From Protula sp. h YS-2021 (taxonomy: Eukaryota > Annelida > Polychaeta > Sabellida > Serpulidae), in the NCBI GenBank assembly GCA_949752745.1, contig OX457025.1, positions 94,135,304 through 94,199,303 on the forward strand: a DNA stretch of 64,000 bases, in the 5' to 3' direction. Shown here one piece after another: positions 41,200-53,640 of this stretch. Position 1 is the stretch's first letter. Each line of letters starts with the position of its first letter. Position numbers and translations under genes: made by a program. Below the pieces are notes generated by a model. The model had not been told where the DNA came from, ran no database searches, and saw only the letters and a list, made by a program, of their open reading frames with translations.

Positions 41200-43260
41200 C
41201 CGCTCTCTGTCAAATACAGATAGATCCGTCTTTGGATGTAACATCTCTGTATAGTTAACTTGGTGGCAAATAATTGCGATGTGTATTTATTTTAGTGCAG
41301 AGCAATTTCGGAAATAGAACTATCCATGGAACTACGCAAAACTGTTTTTGGAGATGGTTTTATTTGTGATGTTTGTTTATTGTAGGAGATACTTTTTTTG
41401 TTCTGTCAAAAGTGGTCCTTTATGCAGTGGTCCAGCACCGGGATTGCACTGTATGTTTCTTGCATTAATACAGGAAAAATCTACTATTGTCAGTGTAGCA
41501 ATACCAGTTTTACAATGTCTAACAATTACAAATTATTTTGTAAGCAAATCAACTAATTTTCATCTCGGCGGCTTCAAAAAATAAGTAAATAAATAAAACA
41601 AAACAAATTGCGAATTAATCAAATGGAATAAACATAATACAAATGATTTAAGCTTTGTGATTATTGTTGTATTTTCATTAAGGTTTGAAAGGATTTCATA
41701 GAACATTTAAATGGGATTGTGATTAAAATATTGTAAAATAAAAACTGACATGTATCTCTACATCTATATTTATGATCCTGTCTAGCTTGGGTAGGGTGTG
41801 CGGCGCGGTATATTCAAAATCTGGTATCGTTTTGGTTTTCTTTATGAAGAAATCAACGATATTTTCATTTTAGCTTTGGTTTCTAAAAATACGTGATACC
41901 TTCGATAGCAATTTTTTACTTGTTTTGAATTGCTGTCTTTCTGCTCTATTGTCACATAGCGTCGATCTTATGACTCTTTTTAAAAGGGGCTTTGGAAGTT
42001 TGTTATCGTTGGCAATGACGGAATGTGCGACCTCTTCTCTTTTCACATGACGAAGCCTATTCATTTTTACTTGACGATCGAAACACTCTCATATTCTGTT
42101 TTTGACTAAATACCCCCTCTAACTCCATTCCCACCACCTGATTCTCGAGGTAATTCCTAGGTAGTTCCTAGGTAGTCATATCCCTTGGCGGCTTTGATTC
42201 CTAGGTATAGGTGGACTTATCCCGCGGAGATTTTTATTCCTCGGTGGTCTTATTCCGGGGTGATGTTAATTGCTGGGCGATCTTATACCCAGGCGTTTCG
42301 TGTGTCTCGTGTTATTGGTTTGTCCTCCAGGAAGACGGACCAAGCATCATACTTTTATTGAAAGGCTGAGTTTCTGTTACTATTTGTGCCTTTTATTATT
42401 ATCAGGCAAATTTGGCCTTGACATTACGTATGTATTTTAGTATTTGTAAAAAATAAAGTGGAGATGGTATAATTGGACTTAATATTTTGAAATTTGTGTG
42501 AAATCCAAGAAACTCTATTCAAAAAGATATCTCACAATTTGACAATAAGATCTGGGTGAAACATAAATTAGCCAGATTTTTTTCTGGTAGCAAGAAAAAA
42601 AATGCAAATAATATTTTTGAGCATTTTTGTCCGCTTAATCGCAGAACACCTGCAGAATACCGCAGTCTTTTCAAATTTATATGGCCTCTATGTAATGAAT
42701 ACCTTGAATTGCAGACCAAATCCCTGAAAACAATACCTCACAATTTAACAAAAAATCCGGGTGAAACATAAATTGGCCAAATTTTTCCTGGTGGAAAAAA
42801 ATAAATCAAATGATATTTTGAACATTCTTGCCAACTAAATCACATAAAATCTGTAAAATAATGCCGTCTTTCAAATTTATAGGGCCTCTGTGTAACGAAT
42901 ACCTTAAATTGCAGGCCAAATCGCTGAAAATTTGTATATCGCTATGTCGTTTTGTAATGGACGCCACTGATTTTAATGGAATAGGCAACATTTTATGGTC
43001 TTTTTTATGTGCACCTTCTAAAACAACCTAATTTTCTAAGTCTTTCTACTACATCCGTAAACTGGTAAAATCTCTCTTGCAATAAGCATTCTACCCAAGG
43101 CTTCCTTGTGATATCACACTGGTCAATACCTAAGATTTAAAGGATATTTGAAAATATTTAAGACGGTATTAAGGTTTAATTCTTACAGTTATAGTCCAAA
43201 TCGTCGACGAGACATTACAAATGCACTTTTTGGTTAATACTCGAACGATTAAGAAACCTT
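41200..43260 (+). repeat. Inter-TLR spacer, duplicate of 21,300-23,300
   Basis: Non-coding. It is collinear with the block downstream of the type II membrane protein gene (see there). Within it, two related segments of about 200 bp (42,520-42,720 and 42,720-42,920, both with GGGTGAAACATAAATTRGCC) show an internal tandem duplication. Confidence 0.75.
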
Positions 43261-44197
43261 AAATGGGAAAAGATGCAGGCCATAAAGCGCTCTGATATGA
43301 CCATTCACATGTTCGCATTTTTAGTATCTTTATGCCTGCTCGTTTCCTCCCACTCTTTAAAAATACGCAGTTTGAGAAAAAACCTGCTGAGTTTTATCAG
43401 TTTTATTCTTTAATTTTGCGTATTTGCATAAGCAAAACCATTATAGGCAATTACTTGGGACATCAATTTTTTTCAATCTTTACTGTGACAGATAAACAAC
43501 TATTTGAGCTTTGCATTTATCTGATCACTTGAGCTGTTTTGTCAACATCAAAGAATAATATGCATGCCGAATCCATAATGACGTCAGAAAGCAGTGTTGT
43601 AAAAGCACAAATTAAATCTTGCACTCTTATCTGCATTTGCTGCTTAAACATGTAATATAAAGTGCTATTACTAGCGTAAACAATAGTTTATCACTGAAAT
43701 GTGGTCTCTATCCATATAAAAGTGTTGTTTGAGGTTAGAGTTTAATGGCTGTTCAGCTCTGTGTAATAAAACCCTTCAGGCTATCACGTGACCAAATGCG
43801 TTTTACTATATTATTATCATACCCTCCTATTAGGCAATCTGTGACCGCCGTATTGAAAAAAGCCTACTGTACCCTATCTAACCGTAAACATATCATGTAA
43901 TTTGCCATGCTGCTGGCATTTAAAACATATTTAAAGACGTTGTGTTTTTTTATAATTTCCGATGAGGAAGATACGCATTGCACTTGGATTACGTCATGTT
44001 TATATTTAAGTTACAGAAGTTGTGATGCCACACAATAAATTAGTGGAAATGAAAAACTATTTTTTAACGATATTGGCAGGAAATACTATTCAATACTAAA
44101 TGTGTGATTGTTAGTTTTTTAATGTGTACATAAATATTGGATAACGAGATCGATATATCGAAGAGGTTTCAAATCTTTCGCTTCGTCAGAAGATGGC

Positions 44198-46942
44198 ATG
44201 ATGGATAGCATTGTTTGGATTTGCCACCTGCTTTTTATTTTGGTTGTTAATGACGTAAGAGTATTAAGTATAAACGTAACTCTCAGAGAGCAACCTGTGG
44301 CAGGGGAAACCTATTTCGCCAGTGACAAACTTTTACAGAGTAGTGAGCCGAATATCTCTAAGTTCAAATCTGTGTTTACTTTACCCAAAAATGGAGTGAA
44401 AATACAAGGTTCCTTTATTGAAATTTATCAGAAGCTTAAGGAATATGAGCTCTCCGGAAAGCATGAGAATTCTCTAGTTTTGACGTTTAAAGATTCGCCT
44501 TTGCAACCACAGGTTTCACAAATCAATGGCGAGTTTTTACGAAATCTCTCGAGCATTCGTTTGCCAGAGGTTAAAGAGCTGTGGTGGATAGTAGAATCTC
44601 GCTTCATGTTTGATCTAATACGAGATAATCACATTGATATTGATACTAATAATTTCAAATCATTAGAAATTGTTCACTTTATATCTCTTAAAACAACGTC
44701 AACTTTAATATTTTCGAGAAAGTTTCTAGAGTTGTTGGCTCAGCTGAAAGTTTTAGACATACAGAATTTTCAAATAGACATATCTACAAGTTATAATACA
44801 AGCTATAGATCTCTTGACAGCGAAAGAATCGATTTGCCTTCTTTGGTCGCAAACTTGATGCTTTCTTCGCAAACCTTTGCCATTGATTTGGTGTTAGAAG
44901 TGCTTACGTTAAGAGATATGCTGTATACAATTTCAATACCAAACAACGAGAATGTTACCACAGAGAAACAACCACGTATATTCTATCCTCTACAATATTT
45001 AGCAATTGTGTCGACAGTTGTACATGCGTTACCTTCAGCCTTACATGTAAGATGTCCGAACCTGCTTGTTCTGGATATATCCCATAATTTGGAACTGTTA
45101 TCACGTGATGGCATCATAAGTTATAGCACATTCCTGAAAGAAAATTTACTATTTCATCCCAATTTACAGGTTATCATCACTTCAAATGAATTCTCGTATA
45201 ATAAAATGGCGTTTAACAACCACGCTCTGGACACCGAAATATCGAGTTACAACGAAATGAGTATAGGTGAGCTCGAAATGAATATTGATCTAGAAGAAAA
45301 TGTTCATTGCACGTCACATATTAACAGGAGTAGATTTAAATACGATACCGAGGTACAATGTGCTGTGATAAAGTGTCTATTAAAGTTATCTGCGCTGGAT
45401 TGTAACAGAAGGTACATAATCATTGATCCAGATTGCTATGACGGCATCCGTATACCGATTGCACCGAGATTGAAAGAAATATATATGGGAAATATTCTTT
45501 ACAGTGACTTCGGCCTCGATGGCATTTTTGTTATGATCTTAGTTCGTTTGGTGGGCAGAATATCTCGTTTAACTGGAGACGTGGACGGATTATATCGGCC
45601 ATATTGTTTTGTCCCCAATGAGTTGAAAAAACTAGACTTAACTTTTCACTCATTTGCAAATTGGGCAGAAGAATTTTCGGCACCCTTTGCCGAAATAGGC
45701 CGTACTTTCAAAGGTTTGTCTAATCTTGAAGAAATCATAATGGATTATGTTCAAATTGAAAAAACTTTTATCTTGAGCTTATTTTCCGAATATAGACCAC
45801 TGCCTTATTTAAAGCACATCCGACTTCGTGGAAACTCCCTTTCTCTTTCTGGGGATTTTCAATTATGTCAATATCTTGATTATCTAATTTCAGTTGATCT
45901 TTCGGAAAATAACATACAGGCATTACCAAGTCATATTTTCAAAAATTGTAAAAACGTAAAAGTTGTGAATTTGTCTAAAAACAAGATCCAAGTGTTGCCC
46001 TCTGAGGTGCACAGTTTCATGCAGTATACCGATATGTCGTTAGATTTAACAGGTAATCCACTATCTTGTGAATGTCACCCTGATGCTATAGAAACCATCT
46101 CTTATTTTCATAGGCATTCATATAAATATAAAGGTTTTAATAATTATATGTGTTTTGGGTTAACCAATCAAAATCTGATAGCACATATTGATATTGATGA
46201 TCATAAAAAGGGGTGCCGGGGATGGTTGCTAAAAGATATAATTATGTTGTGTGTATTTACAAGTGTAGCAACTTTGCTTTCGGTTACTATTGTGCTATTG
46301 TCCTATAAGTATAGATATCGATTAATTATGCGATTGTACCAAATTAAACGAGTCTTTGGTTCTTGTCAAAATGTAAGACGGCTGCAAAGGGTATTCAGAT
46401 ACGAAGTTTTTATATCATATAGCCATGCCGATCGTATATGGGTGCATGATGTTCTCAGGCCACGCCTGGAAGACTTGCATGGGATATCATGTTGTATTCA
46501 CTACAGAGATTTCCCAGCCACTGGGACTATTTCAGATGTTATTTGTAAATACATGAGGGTCAGTAGATATATCCTTGTCATTATAAGCCAATATTCAATT
46601 AATAAAAAATGGCCGGCATATGAACTCGAACGTGCCCAGGAGCTAGCTAGGAGAGAAGGCAAGAAGATATTTTATATAAAGTTAGGTGATTTGGGTCACA
46701 ATATCACCCGTGAAGTTAGCCAGGTTCTTGATTCTGAAATCTACCTTGAATGGCCAGAAGATGTGTGTAACGAGAGAAAAGTGAATTATTTCTTTGATAA
46801 ATTAATAGCGGGAATTAGGGGAGAACAGCTCTGCGGGAACTGCTGGCACACTCCTAAACCTTCGTCCAGACGCATGCCTCCATTTGATGACCAAAGCGTG
46901 GAGCTGACAAGCATTAATCCTGACGACTTTGAAGAAATCTAA
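44198..46942 (+). CDS. Toll-like receptor, copy B (intron-less)
   Basis: A 914-residue paralogue of the receptor at 33,137-35,845, with the same layout: signal peptide (1-23), irregular LRR ectodomain, Cys cap, one transmembrane helix (about 680-703) and TIR domain from about 734. The Cys cap, transmembrane and TIR parts are nearly identical to copy A. Differences concentrate in the ectodomain: a three-residue insertion after LQPQ, an insertion near residue 345 (KMAFNNHALDTEIS versus KHSLNTDIPI) and a changed segment before RPYCFVPNELKK. The BB loop is YRDFPATGTISD. No frameshift or stop. The pattern suggests ligand-side divergence with signalling conserved. AATAAA at about 47,022. Confidence 0.93.
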   Translation: MMDSIVWICHLLFILVVNDVRVLSINVTLREQPVAGETYFASDKLLQSSEPNISKFKSVFTLPKNGVKIQGSFIEIYQKLKEYELSGKHENSLVLTFKDSPLQPQVSQINGEFLRNLSSIRLPEVKELWWIVESRFMFDLIRDNHIDIDTNNFKSLEIVHFISLKTTSTLIFSRKFLELLAQLKVLDIQNFQIDISTSYNTSYRSLDSERIDLPSLVANLMLSSQTFAIDLVLEVLTLRDMLYTISIPNNENVTTEKQPRIFYPLQYLAIVSTVVHALPSALHVRCPNLLVLDISHNLELLSRDGIISYSTFLKENLLFHPNLQVIITSNEFSYNKMAFNNHALDTEISSYNEMSIGELEMNIDLEENVHCTSHINRSRFKYDTEVQCAVIKCLLKLSALDCNRRYIIIDPDCYDGIRIPIAPRLKEIYMGNILYSDFGLDGIFVMILVRLVGRISRLTGDVDGLYRPYCFVPNELKKLDLTFHSFANWAEEFSAPFAEIGRTFKGLSNLEEIIMDYVQIEKTFILSLFSEYRPLPYLKHIRLRGNSLSLSGDFQLCQYLDYLISVDLSENNIQALPSHIFKNCKNVKVVNLSKNKIQVLPSEVHSFMQYTDMSLDLTGNPLSCECHPDAIETISYFHRHSYKYKGFNNYMCFGLTNQNLIAHIDIDDHKKGCRGWLLKDIIMLCVFTSVATLLSVTIVLLSYKYRYRLIMRLYQIKRVFGSCQNVRRLQRVFRYEVFISYSHADRIWVHDVLRPRLEDLHGISCCIHYRDFPATGTISDVICKYMRVSRYILVIISQYSINKKWPAYELERAQELARREGKKIFYIKLGDLGHNITREVSQVLDSEIYLEWPEDVCNERKVNYFFDKLIAGIRGEQLCGNCWHTPKPSSRRMPPFDDQSVELTSINPDDFEEI

Positions 46943-49318
46943 TACTTTTATCTGACATCAGTGATAAAAGTGGTACTTTGAATTTATGTTTATGTCGACG
47001 GCAGTTCCAAGCATATTATATAATAAAGCTATTAGCTATTTGCTATGCAAATTAATAGAGAATACATAACATTTCGAAGAAAACATGTCTGTGTTTGATG
47101 GATTTGCACATGAATGTTTAGCTATAACTACAGTGGAACCCCAGTCCGAACGAACTTCGATACATCGGACATCTTACAGAACCGGAATAAATTTCAATAT
47201 ATTTTGTGTATTAACGAAACTAATTCATGTATATACTCGAGCATTCATACACTCATGTATTCGTTCATTTAAACATTCATACACTCATGCATTCTTTTTG
47301 CACAAAATAACTTTGCACAGTATTCAGTGTGCCTTGGCCACAAAGCAACGTCTGTTGAAAGACTAACGCCTTTACATGTTAGTATCGAGTGTTTGACCAT
47401 GATACAATAGCGTCTTCACCTGGAGGTTTTTGCACAACTTGCACAGTGTTGCACATATGATCATAGTTACTTTGTAACTATGTTGTGTTCATTTTTCTGA
47501 TGACTTCATAAAATATAGAAATCAGCAAATATCTTTGCAAAATAAATGAATGTTTATTAAAGCATTGTACCATTTATCGCAAGCAATGCTCATCCCCAAG
47601 TTTCTTTCCCTTTCAAGCTTCTTAAAACTAATGTGTTTATGCATTTATAAAAAGGTTTTACTGGCAACAGAGGTTTTAATTTCAATTAAATGAAAACAAA
47701 TGTAACCGAATTTATATTTAATTCATTTCTTGCGGATAGCTTGGGATTTCCGCTGCACTGTACTGAATTTGTTAAATTTGTTTTAACTTCAAAATGAGAC
47801 GTCTTTTTATGAGTATATATAAATTAATTAAATAACCATATATATATATATATATAAAACTGGCATGATTTTGTGGTATTTACTCTTGTATAAATTGTAT
47901 AAATTGAATAGACGTTAAATAAACAATGTTCGTTTGTTGCGGTATATGAAAGCATTGTAAATGGAAACATTGCGACGTTAGAGTAACGTCAGACACTTCG
48001 AGCAAATGTAGAATTTTGGTTGAAGTCAAAACAATGTTTGTCTGGGACGTTTGATGGACGTCATTCGTCCGACACCTAATCTGCCCTGAGCGACTATGTA
48101 TAGATGTCGGCAGACGAAGGTGGTCTAGCAAGTGATCTCGGATCACCATCTAAACAGTTACAATTATTATTATTATTATTACCATTATTATTATCACGAA
48201 GACATCCTTCAAGTACCGTGTAAGTTAGCGGAATACATTGTGAAATGTTAAAGGAATAAAAATAAATAGCCTGATTCAAAATTCGACTGAAATAATCTTT
48301 ACTTTTGTCACAAAAATCGCTATTTATAAACACACAACAACATACCACAAATAAGAAATTTAAGAATTTGAAAGAAAAGCATTATAAATATTCTACCTTT
48401 TTGAACTGCAGATAGAAAATAAATCTTGTTTCTGATGCTCCTGTGGCTAAAATCGTAATTTAAAAGAACTCATTAGGCTCCGAACCATTCAGAGTAGTAA
48501 TAAATACAATCTGTGAGAGGCACGGATGTGAAAACAAATGAAGGTATAAAACTTCATTGGGGCAGCAAAAAAAAAAAACACCGCACAAGGCCGTGCTGAG
48601 AATCAATGTGTCGTAAAATCAATGTGTCGTAAAATCTGTGTGTTGGCCTTTTGAAGTTTTGGTCTCTTCTTTTCTACAAGCATTTCAAATAGAAACAAAA
48701 TAATAGAAAAGTATATCAAATTGTTACTGTACAATAATTTAGCGTAAAAAGTAGAAACGAGTAAACAAGTATGCTAGGCCAACGTAATTTTAAGATAATC
48801 TAAAAACAGATTGCAGAACGGCTTGGTGCTTTTTCACAAATTTTTCGATGAGAAACAAAAGTATTTTCTTTCCAGATTTAACTAATACTATTTCTTGTAC
48901 CAGGCACTCTGGATGCAATAGTTTTCCATATGTAAGCTGAATTCCTTTTCGTCATTTTTCATTCTAGTTGTTTTATTATTTTTATTTTAATGCAAGACCG
49001 AATAGTGACAGAACTGATTCGATGTTTGTTTTTGTTTAAATGTCTATATCAGGACTGTTCTTGTCTTTTGCATAAACAAATATAAAAACTTCATGATTTA
49101 ACTTCATGAAGGGCGATGAACTCATTTCTGCTTTGACATAACAAGAACAAAAAAAAAATGTGCAAGAAAGGCTTGATACTAGGCATGAGGTTATTCGACT
49201 AGTCAATCATATGCTCAGTGCTAGTCGCAAAACTATATGATTAGCCCATCAAACACTGGAACCCACGAAACCACTGATCAAGCTGCATTAGATGTTTGTG
49301 TTTGTCACGAGACAACTT

Positions 49319-49780
49319 GACTAAGGCATCAGGTGCCCAGCGCTAGTCACGAGTCAACTTGACTAAGGCATCAGGTGCCCAGCCCTAGTCATAAGACAAC
49401 CTGACTAAGGCATCAGGTGACCAGCGCTGGTCACGAGTGAACTTGACTAAGGCATCAGGTGCCCAGCCCTAGTCATAAGACAACCTGACTAAGGCATCAG
49501 GTGACCAGCGCTGGTCACGAGTGAACTTGACTAAGGCATCAGGTGCCCAGCCCTAGTCATAAGACAACCTGACTAAGGCATCAGGTGCCCAGCGCTGGTC
49601 ACGAGTCAACTTGACTGAGGCATCAGGTGCCCAGCCCTAGTCATAAGACAACCTGACTAAGGCATCAGGTGCCCAGCGCTAGTCAAGGGGCAACATGACT
49701 AAGGCATCAGGTGCCCAGCCCTTGTCATAAGACAACTTGATTAAGGCATCAGATGACCATGCTAGTTATCAGACCACTGG
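49319..49780 (+). repeat. 42-bp minisatellite, 11 copies, 84-bp higher-order dimers
   Basis: Units start GACTAAGGCATCAGGTG every 42 bp at 49,319, 49,361 and so on to 49,739. Two unit types alternate: one with GCGCTRGTCACGAGT and one with GCCCTAGTCATAAGAC. Unit A has about one equivalent at 37,950. Confidence 0.95.
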
Positions 49781-50999
49781 ACTACTATCGCATGAAATGC
49801 TCAAGCTAGTCGTGAAACGACATGACTAGCACATCAGAATTAGTCACAAGACTACTCCACAAGTCAATTACACATTTGCGTAAATAAATGGACTACTAAA
49901 CTTGCACAAAATTCAACTGTCAGACTAGCAGCAAACATCAATATGCTAATCATGTGACTTCTTACCCGGTTTGGGGGCTCCAGTCAATACTTGGCACTTT
50001 CGCAACCAAGGAAGAGATAACTTGGATGTTGGTTAAAACATAAACGTATAAGACACAGAGGCACGCAGACGGATAATACACACCATTAGTTTGATCTTAG
50101 CCATTGATACTCTCTTCATATAAAGGCGACATTTATTAACCTTCTTATTTAATACGAAATAAAGTAACATTATAGATAAGAAGGTTAATTAACTGAGCTA
50201 AAAGCAACAGTCTGTTTGCAAGTCTATTAGCGCGCACTCTTCGTTCTTGTCGAAAGGAGCAGGTTAACCAGCTTAAATTAAATCCTGATCCAGTGGAAAA
50301 ATCGCGGGGGTCAACCGACTGACCAAAAGCCAGCTAACTAACATTAAAACACAAAGTGGTCAGTTGACCACAAAAAAAAATATACAGCTTTGAATTTAGA
50401 GTTTTGGCGAATGTTAGTTTGACGTATTTGATCATAAATACAGCAAGCTAGTCATGCTTTAAAAGGTCTACCGGTATTCATAAAACAGTACTGGCGCCAG
50501 TGGCAATACTAGCCAATGCGGCCTCAACGACACCAGTAGCACTACCAGCCAATGCAGCCTTAACAGCTTTATAAATGCGACCCATGCTTTTTTTTTGACC
50601 TCATAACTCTCATATGACAGTTAGGTCCTTGTACTTTTTCTTCTTCTTTTTACGCTTTTTACACTCAGAAAGATTCGTTACCTGTCTCGCTTTTGAAGTG
50701 CTATAGAAATAAAAATCTTTTTTCCTTTCCGCCCCCCCCCCCCCCCAATGATATTTCTAAGCTAGTTGAAACTGAGCCAGGTGCCAAGTAATTTCTTGCA
50801 ATATTGTAAGTGTCTTGTAGTTAATAAACAAAACTTCAGTGGAATTACCCCATGAAAGAGCAAAGAGGGGTGTGTGGGGTGGGGGGAGGGAGAGGCTGTT
50901 TCCACAGAGCAAGAAGAGCTTAATTTTCGGAGATATTGCCAGCAACTTGAAGTATGCTAATCCTATGGAATGCCGTTTTCACATTTATTAGTGAATTAT

Positions 51000-51835
51000 T
51001 GATATCAAGAATTAATTTTTGATCTCAAAAATTGATTTTTTGATATAAAGAATTAATTTTTGATCTCAATAAATCCATATTTTGATATCAAGAATTCATT
51101 TTTGCTATCTGTAATTGTATTCTTGATATCTCTAAATGTATTCTTGATCTCAAAAAATAATTTTTGATATCAATAAATATTTAGAGATATCAAGAAATAT
51201 TTATTGGTATCAAAAATGATTTAATGAGATCTAAAATTGATTTTTTGAGATCAAAAATTCAATTCTTGATAGCAAAAATGAAATATTTGAGAGCAAAATA
51301 TTAATTTTGAGCTCACTAATTGATCTTCTACATATTGATATCAAGAATTTATTTCAGATATCATTATTTCAGACTGATACATTTTTAATTTGTATTTTTA
51401 AATCTGCAAACGATTTTTTGATCTCAAAAACTGATTCTTGATATCAAAATATCAGTCTATTTTTAAAATAAAAAATTCAGAAATGCATATCTGTAAATAA
51501 ATAATGGCTGTCCTTGTATACAGAATCTTTATTTTAATTTTTTACTGTACAAAAAAGAAGCAATTCTTGAGATCAAAAATTATGCTGTTATTATTGATCT
51601 CAATAATTCAAATTTTCATCTCCAAAATTTAATTGACGATTCGTTATATTTTATGTGAATGTGTGTCTCCCGTAAGGTTTTTTAGGTTTGTAAAATTAAT
51701 TTCTTGATCTCAAAAATAAATTTTTGCCATCTAAAATTCAATTATTGATAGCACAATATAAATTAATGAGATCTAAATTGATTTATTGATATCTCTAAAT
51801 ATATTTTGATTTCAAAAATAAGCATTAAATGTTAA
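51000..51835. repeat. AT-rich satellite of GATATCAAGAATT / GATCTCAAAAATT phrases
   Basis: Dozens of copies, in both orientations, of 15-20-bp phrases such as TTTTTGATCTCAAAAATTGA. The core TTTTTGAGATCAAAAA is close to palindromic, so the tract can form many hairpins. No coding potential. Confidence 0.85.
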
Positions 51836-52248
51836 AATGGCATTCCATATAATCCTTATAAAACTGCTTTCTAAAAAGATCGCTAAAGTCTCTAAAATAC
51901 CGATAACATTTTGTCAGTTCCAAAATACCCCATGTCGCGAATACGAGGAAAAAATATTCACAAAATTACGGGAATAAGCCCATTTCTCTTGTGGCCCAAT
52001 GCCGGTAGTAATGGGCTCGAACATCTGATTTTAGTCTCTACGAAAATGCACTGTATATATCTAAACTGTTTCGGTTTCAGTCATACTTCAATTTCTGAGT
52101 TTCCAATATGATTTTTAATGAGCATCATGATAATTTTCCCACAATTGTCCCACTAGCCGAGTAAGATTAAAGAATATAAAAAGAATGCTAAGTAATTTTA
52201 TAACCAACACATATCACTCTGTACGTGGACATTCAGGCACCCCGTAAG

Positions 52249-53244
52249 TCAGTGCTTGGTGTATTCTAGTTTAAATTCTCTCGACCAATCACGACTCCAT
52301 GAGTTATAATTAGCCACTGGATTTATCGCGCGGTGTTTGTAGCGTGGTGACGTTGCCATTTGGCCCTTCTCCTCGCGTAACTTATCCAAAATATCCATGG
52401 CACATTGAAAACGATGCGTTAGCCATATTTGTTTTTCCTTCGGGATACTCCTTGAGCCATCTTCCTCGGATGTGGTAATCGGGATGTAAGGCAATGAGGG
52501 AATACTTGATACGTAGTGATCGAGCCTTGGCGCATGCCCATGTTTGTCTAGTCTGTACACTTCCTGCAGTAGCTCTTGTTGTCGTCTCTCCAAGCTATTC
52601 AGGTGAACAGATACGACTTTATGATGCGGTGTCTTAACACGATACAAACGATCTGTCGGTTCTTCGTTTTCCTCATTTTTGAGATTATTCAACAAAAGAT
52701 CTTCATAGCCTTTTAGCATGGCGTATTGCGCTTCTGGGGACAAGGTTGCACAGAATCGCGGCTTCCTTGGCAGATCAACTTTTTCCTCTTCCGGTTCACT
52801 GCTGACGTCAGAACACACACTTCCGGTACGAGATATCATCTTGCGGTATTTTGCAAGGCGTACCAGAGAAGCAAACTTGTGCTTGTTACCTCTACGCAGT
52901 AATGCAGGCGGTGAAAACTGCTTCCCAGTATCAACGTCGGCCACGGAACCTCGAGACGTAGATCTACTCAGGCGCCGGTACTCGATCGATCCCACAGTTA
53001 GAGTATTTTTATCTGGTGGCTTGATGACTTGACCCTCTTGTTGCTCGTTATCCTCTTCAATTAAATCATCTTCAACGTAGAGTTTGGTCATTACTTTACT
53101 GACAATATTTGTGAACCTCGTTTTGGCCAATCCAGGTTTGACGGCCGGGGAAGGGTTTGTGCTGCCATCTTTTGACACAGTCTCTATTTCCGGAAAGTCG
53201 ATCTTAGTCTGCTTTGTGCTCACATTCATATCTGCTCCTTCCAT
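52249..53244 (-). CDS. Unknown conserved-looking host protein, 331 residues
   Basis: An open frame of 331 codons without signal peptide or transmembrane segment. It is highly charged: an acidic N-terminal third (YVEDDLIEEDNEQQEG), Ser/Arg-rich patches (RRLSRSTSRGSV), then helical segments (SLERRQQELLQEVYRLDK and WLTHRFQCAMDILDKLREEK) and a C-terminal WSRDWSREFKLEYTKH. The ATG at 53,244 directly follows TTGCTTGACAG, a good splice acceptor, so an upstream non-coding exon is likely. No family is recognised; a cytoskeletal or ciliary protein is only a guess from composition. A truncated copy lies at 38,590-38,940, which confirms that this locus duplicated with the TLR gene. Confidence 0.65.
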   Translation of the reverse strand: MEGADMNVSTKQTKIDFPEIETVSKDGSTNPSPAVKPGLAKTRFTNIVSKVMTKLYVEDDLIEEDNEQQEGQVIKPPDKNTLTVGSIEYRRLSRSTSRGSVADVDTGKQFSPPALLRRGNKHKFASLVRLAKYRKMISRTGSVCSDVSSEPEEEKVDLPRKPRFCATLSPEAQYAMLKGYEDLLLNNLKNEENEEPTDRLYRVKTPHHKVVSVHLNSLERRQQELLQEVYRLDKHGHAPRLDHYVSSIPSLPYIPITTSEEDGSRSIPKEKQIWLTHRFQCAMDILDKLREEKGQMATSPRYKHRAINPVANYNSWSRDWSREFKLEYTKH

Positions 53245-53463
53245 CTGTCAAGCAACAGCAAAACACCCTTTTACATCAACAAATAAAATATGCAGAAAGT
53301 CGCATATTCATATGTGGTCTTTTGAAGATGAAGGGTTTTATTTCCATTTACATGCGACAGTTTAGGCACAGTGTACCCTGCCTCAACCGAACAAGTCAAC
53401 TGGATGTCATTCAGGTTTGACAATTAAGTTTTTTTAGTCTGTATTTAACCATACCTCCTTTGT

Positions 53464-53466
<3 letters not shown>

Positions 53467-53532
<66 letters not shown>

Positions 53533-53561
53533 GTCTGTCTGTCTCTCTCTCTCTCACTCTC

Positions 53562-53638
<77 letters not shown>
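53467..53638. repeat. (TC)n microsatellite, unit B
   Basis: About 85 TC dinucleotides with short interruptions. Confidence 0.98.

Positions 53639-53640
<2 letters not shown>

Noticed and set aside
49319..49780. CRISPR-like regular direct repeats
   Set aside because: Units are contiguous 42-bp tandem copies with no unique spacers, in a eukaryotic context; this is a minisatellite. The same applies to the 50-bp array at 56,451-57,305.
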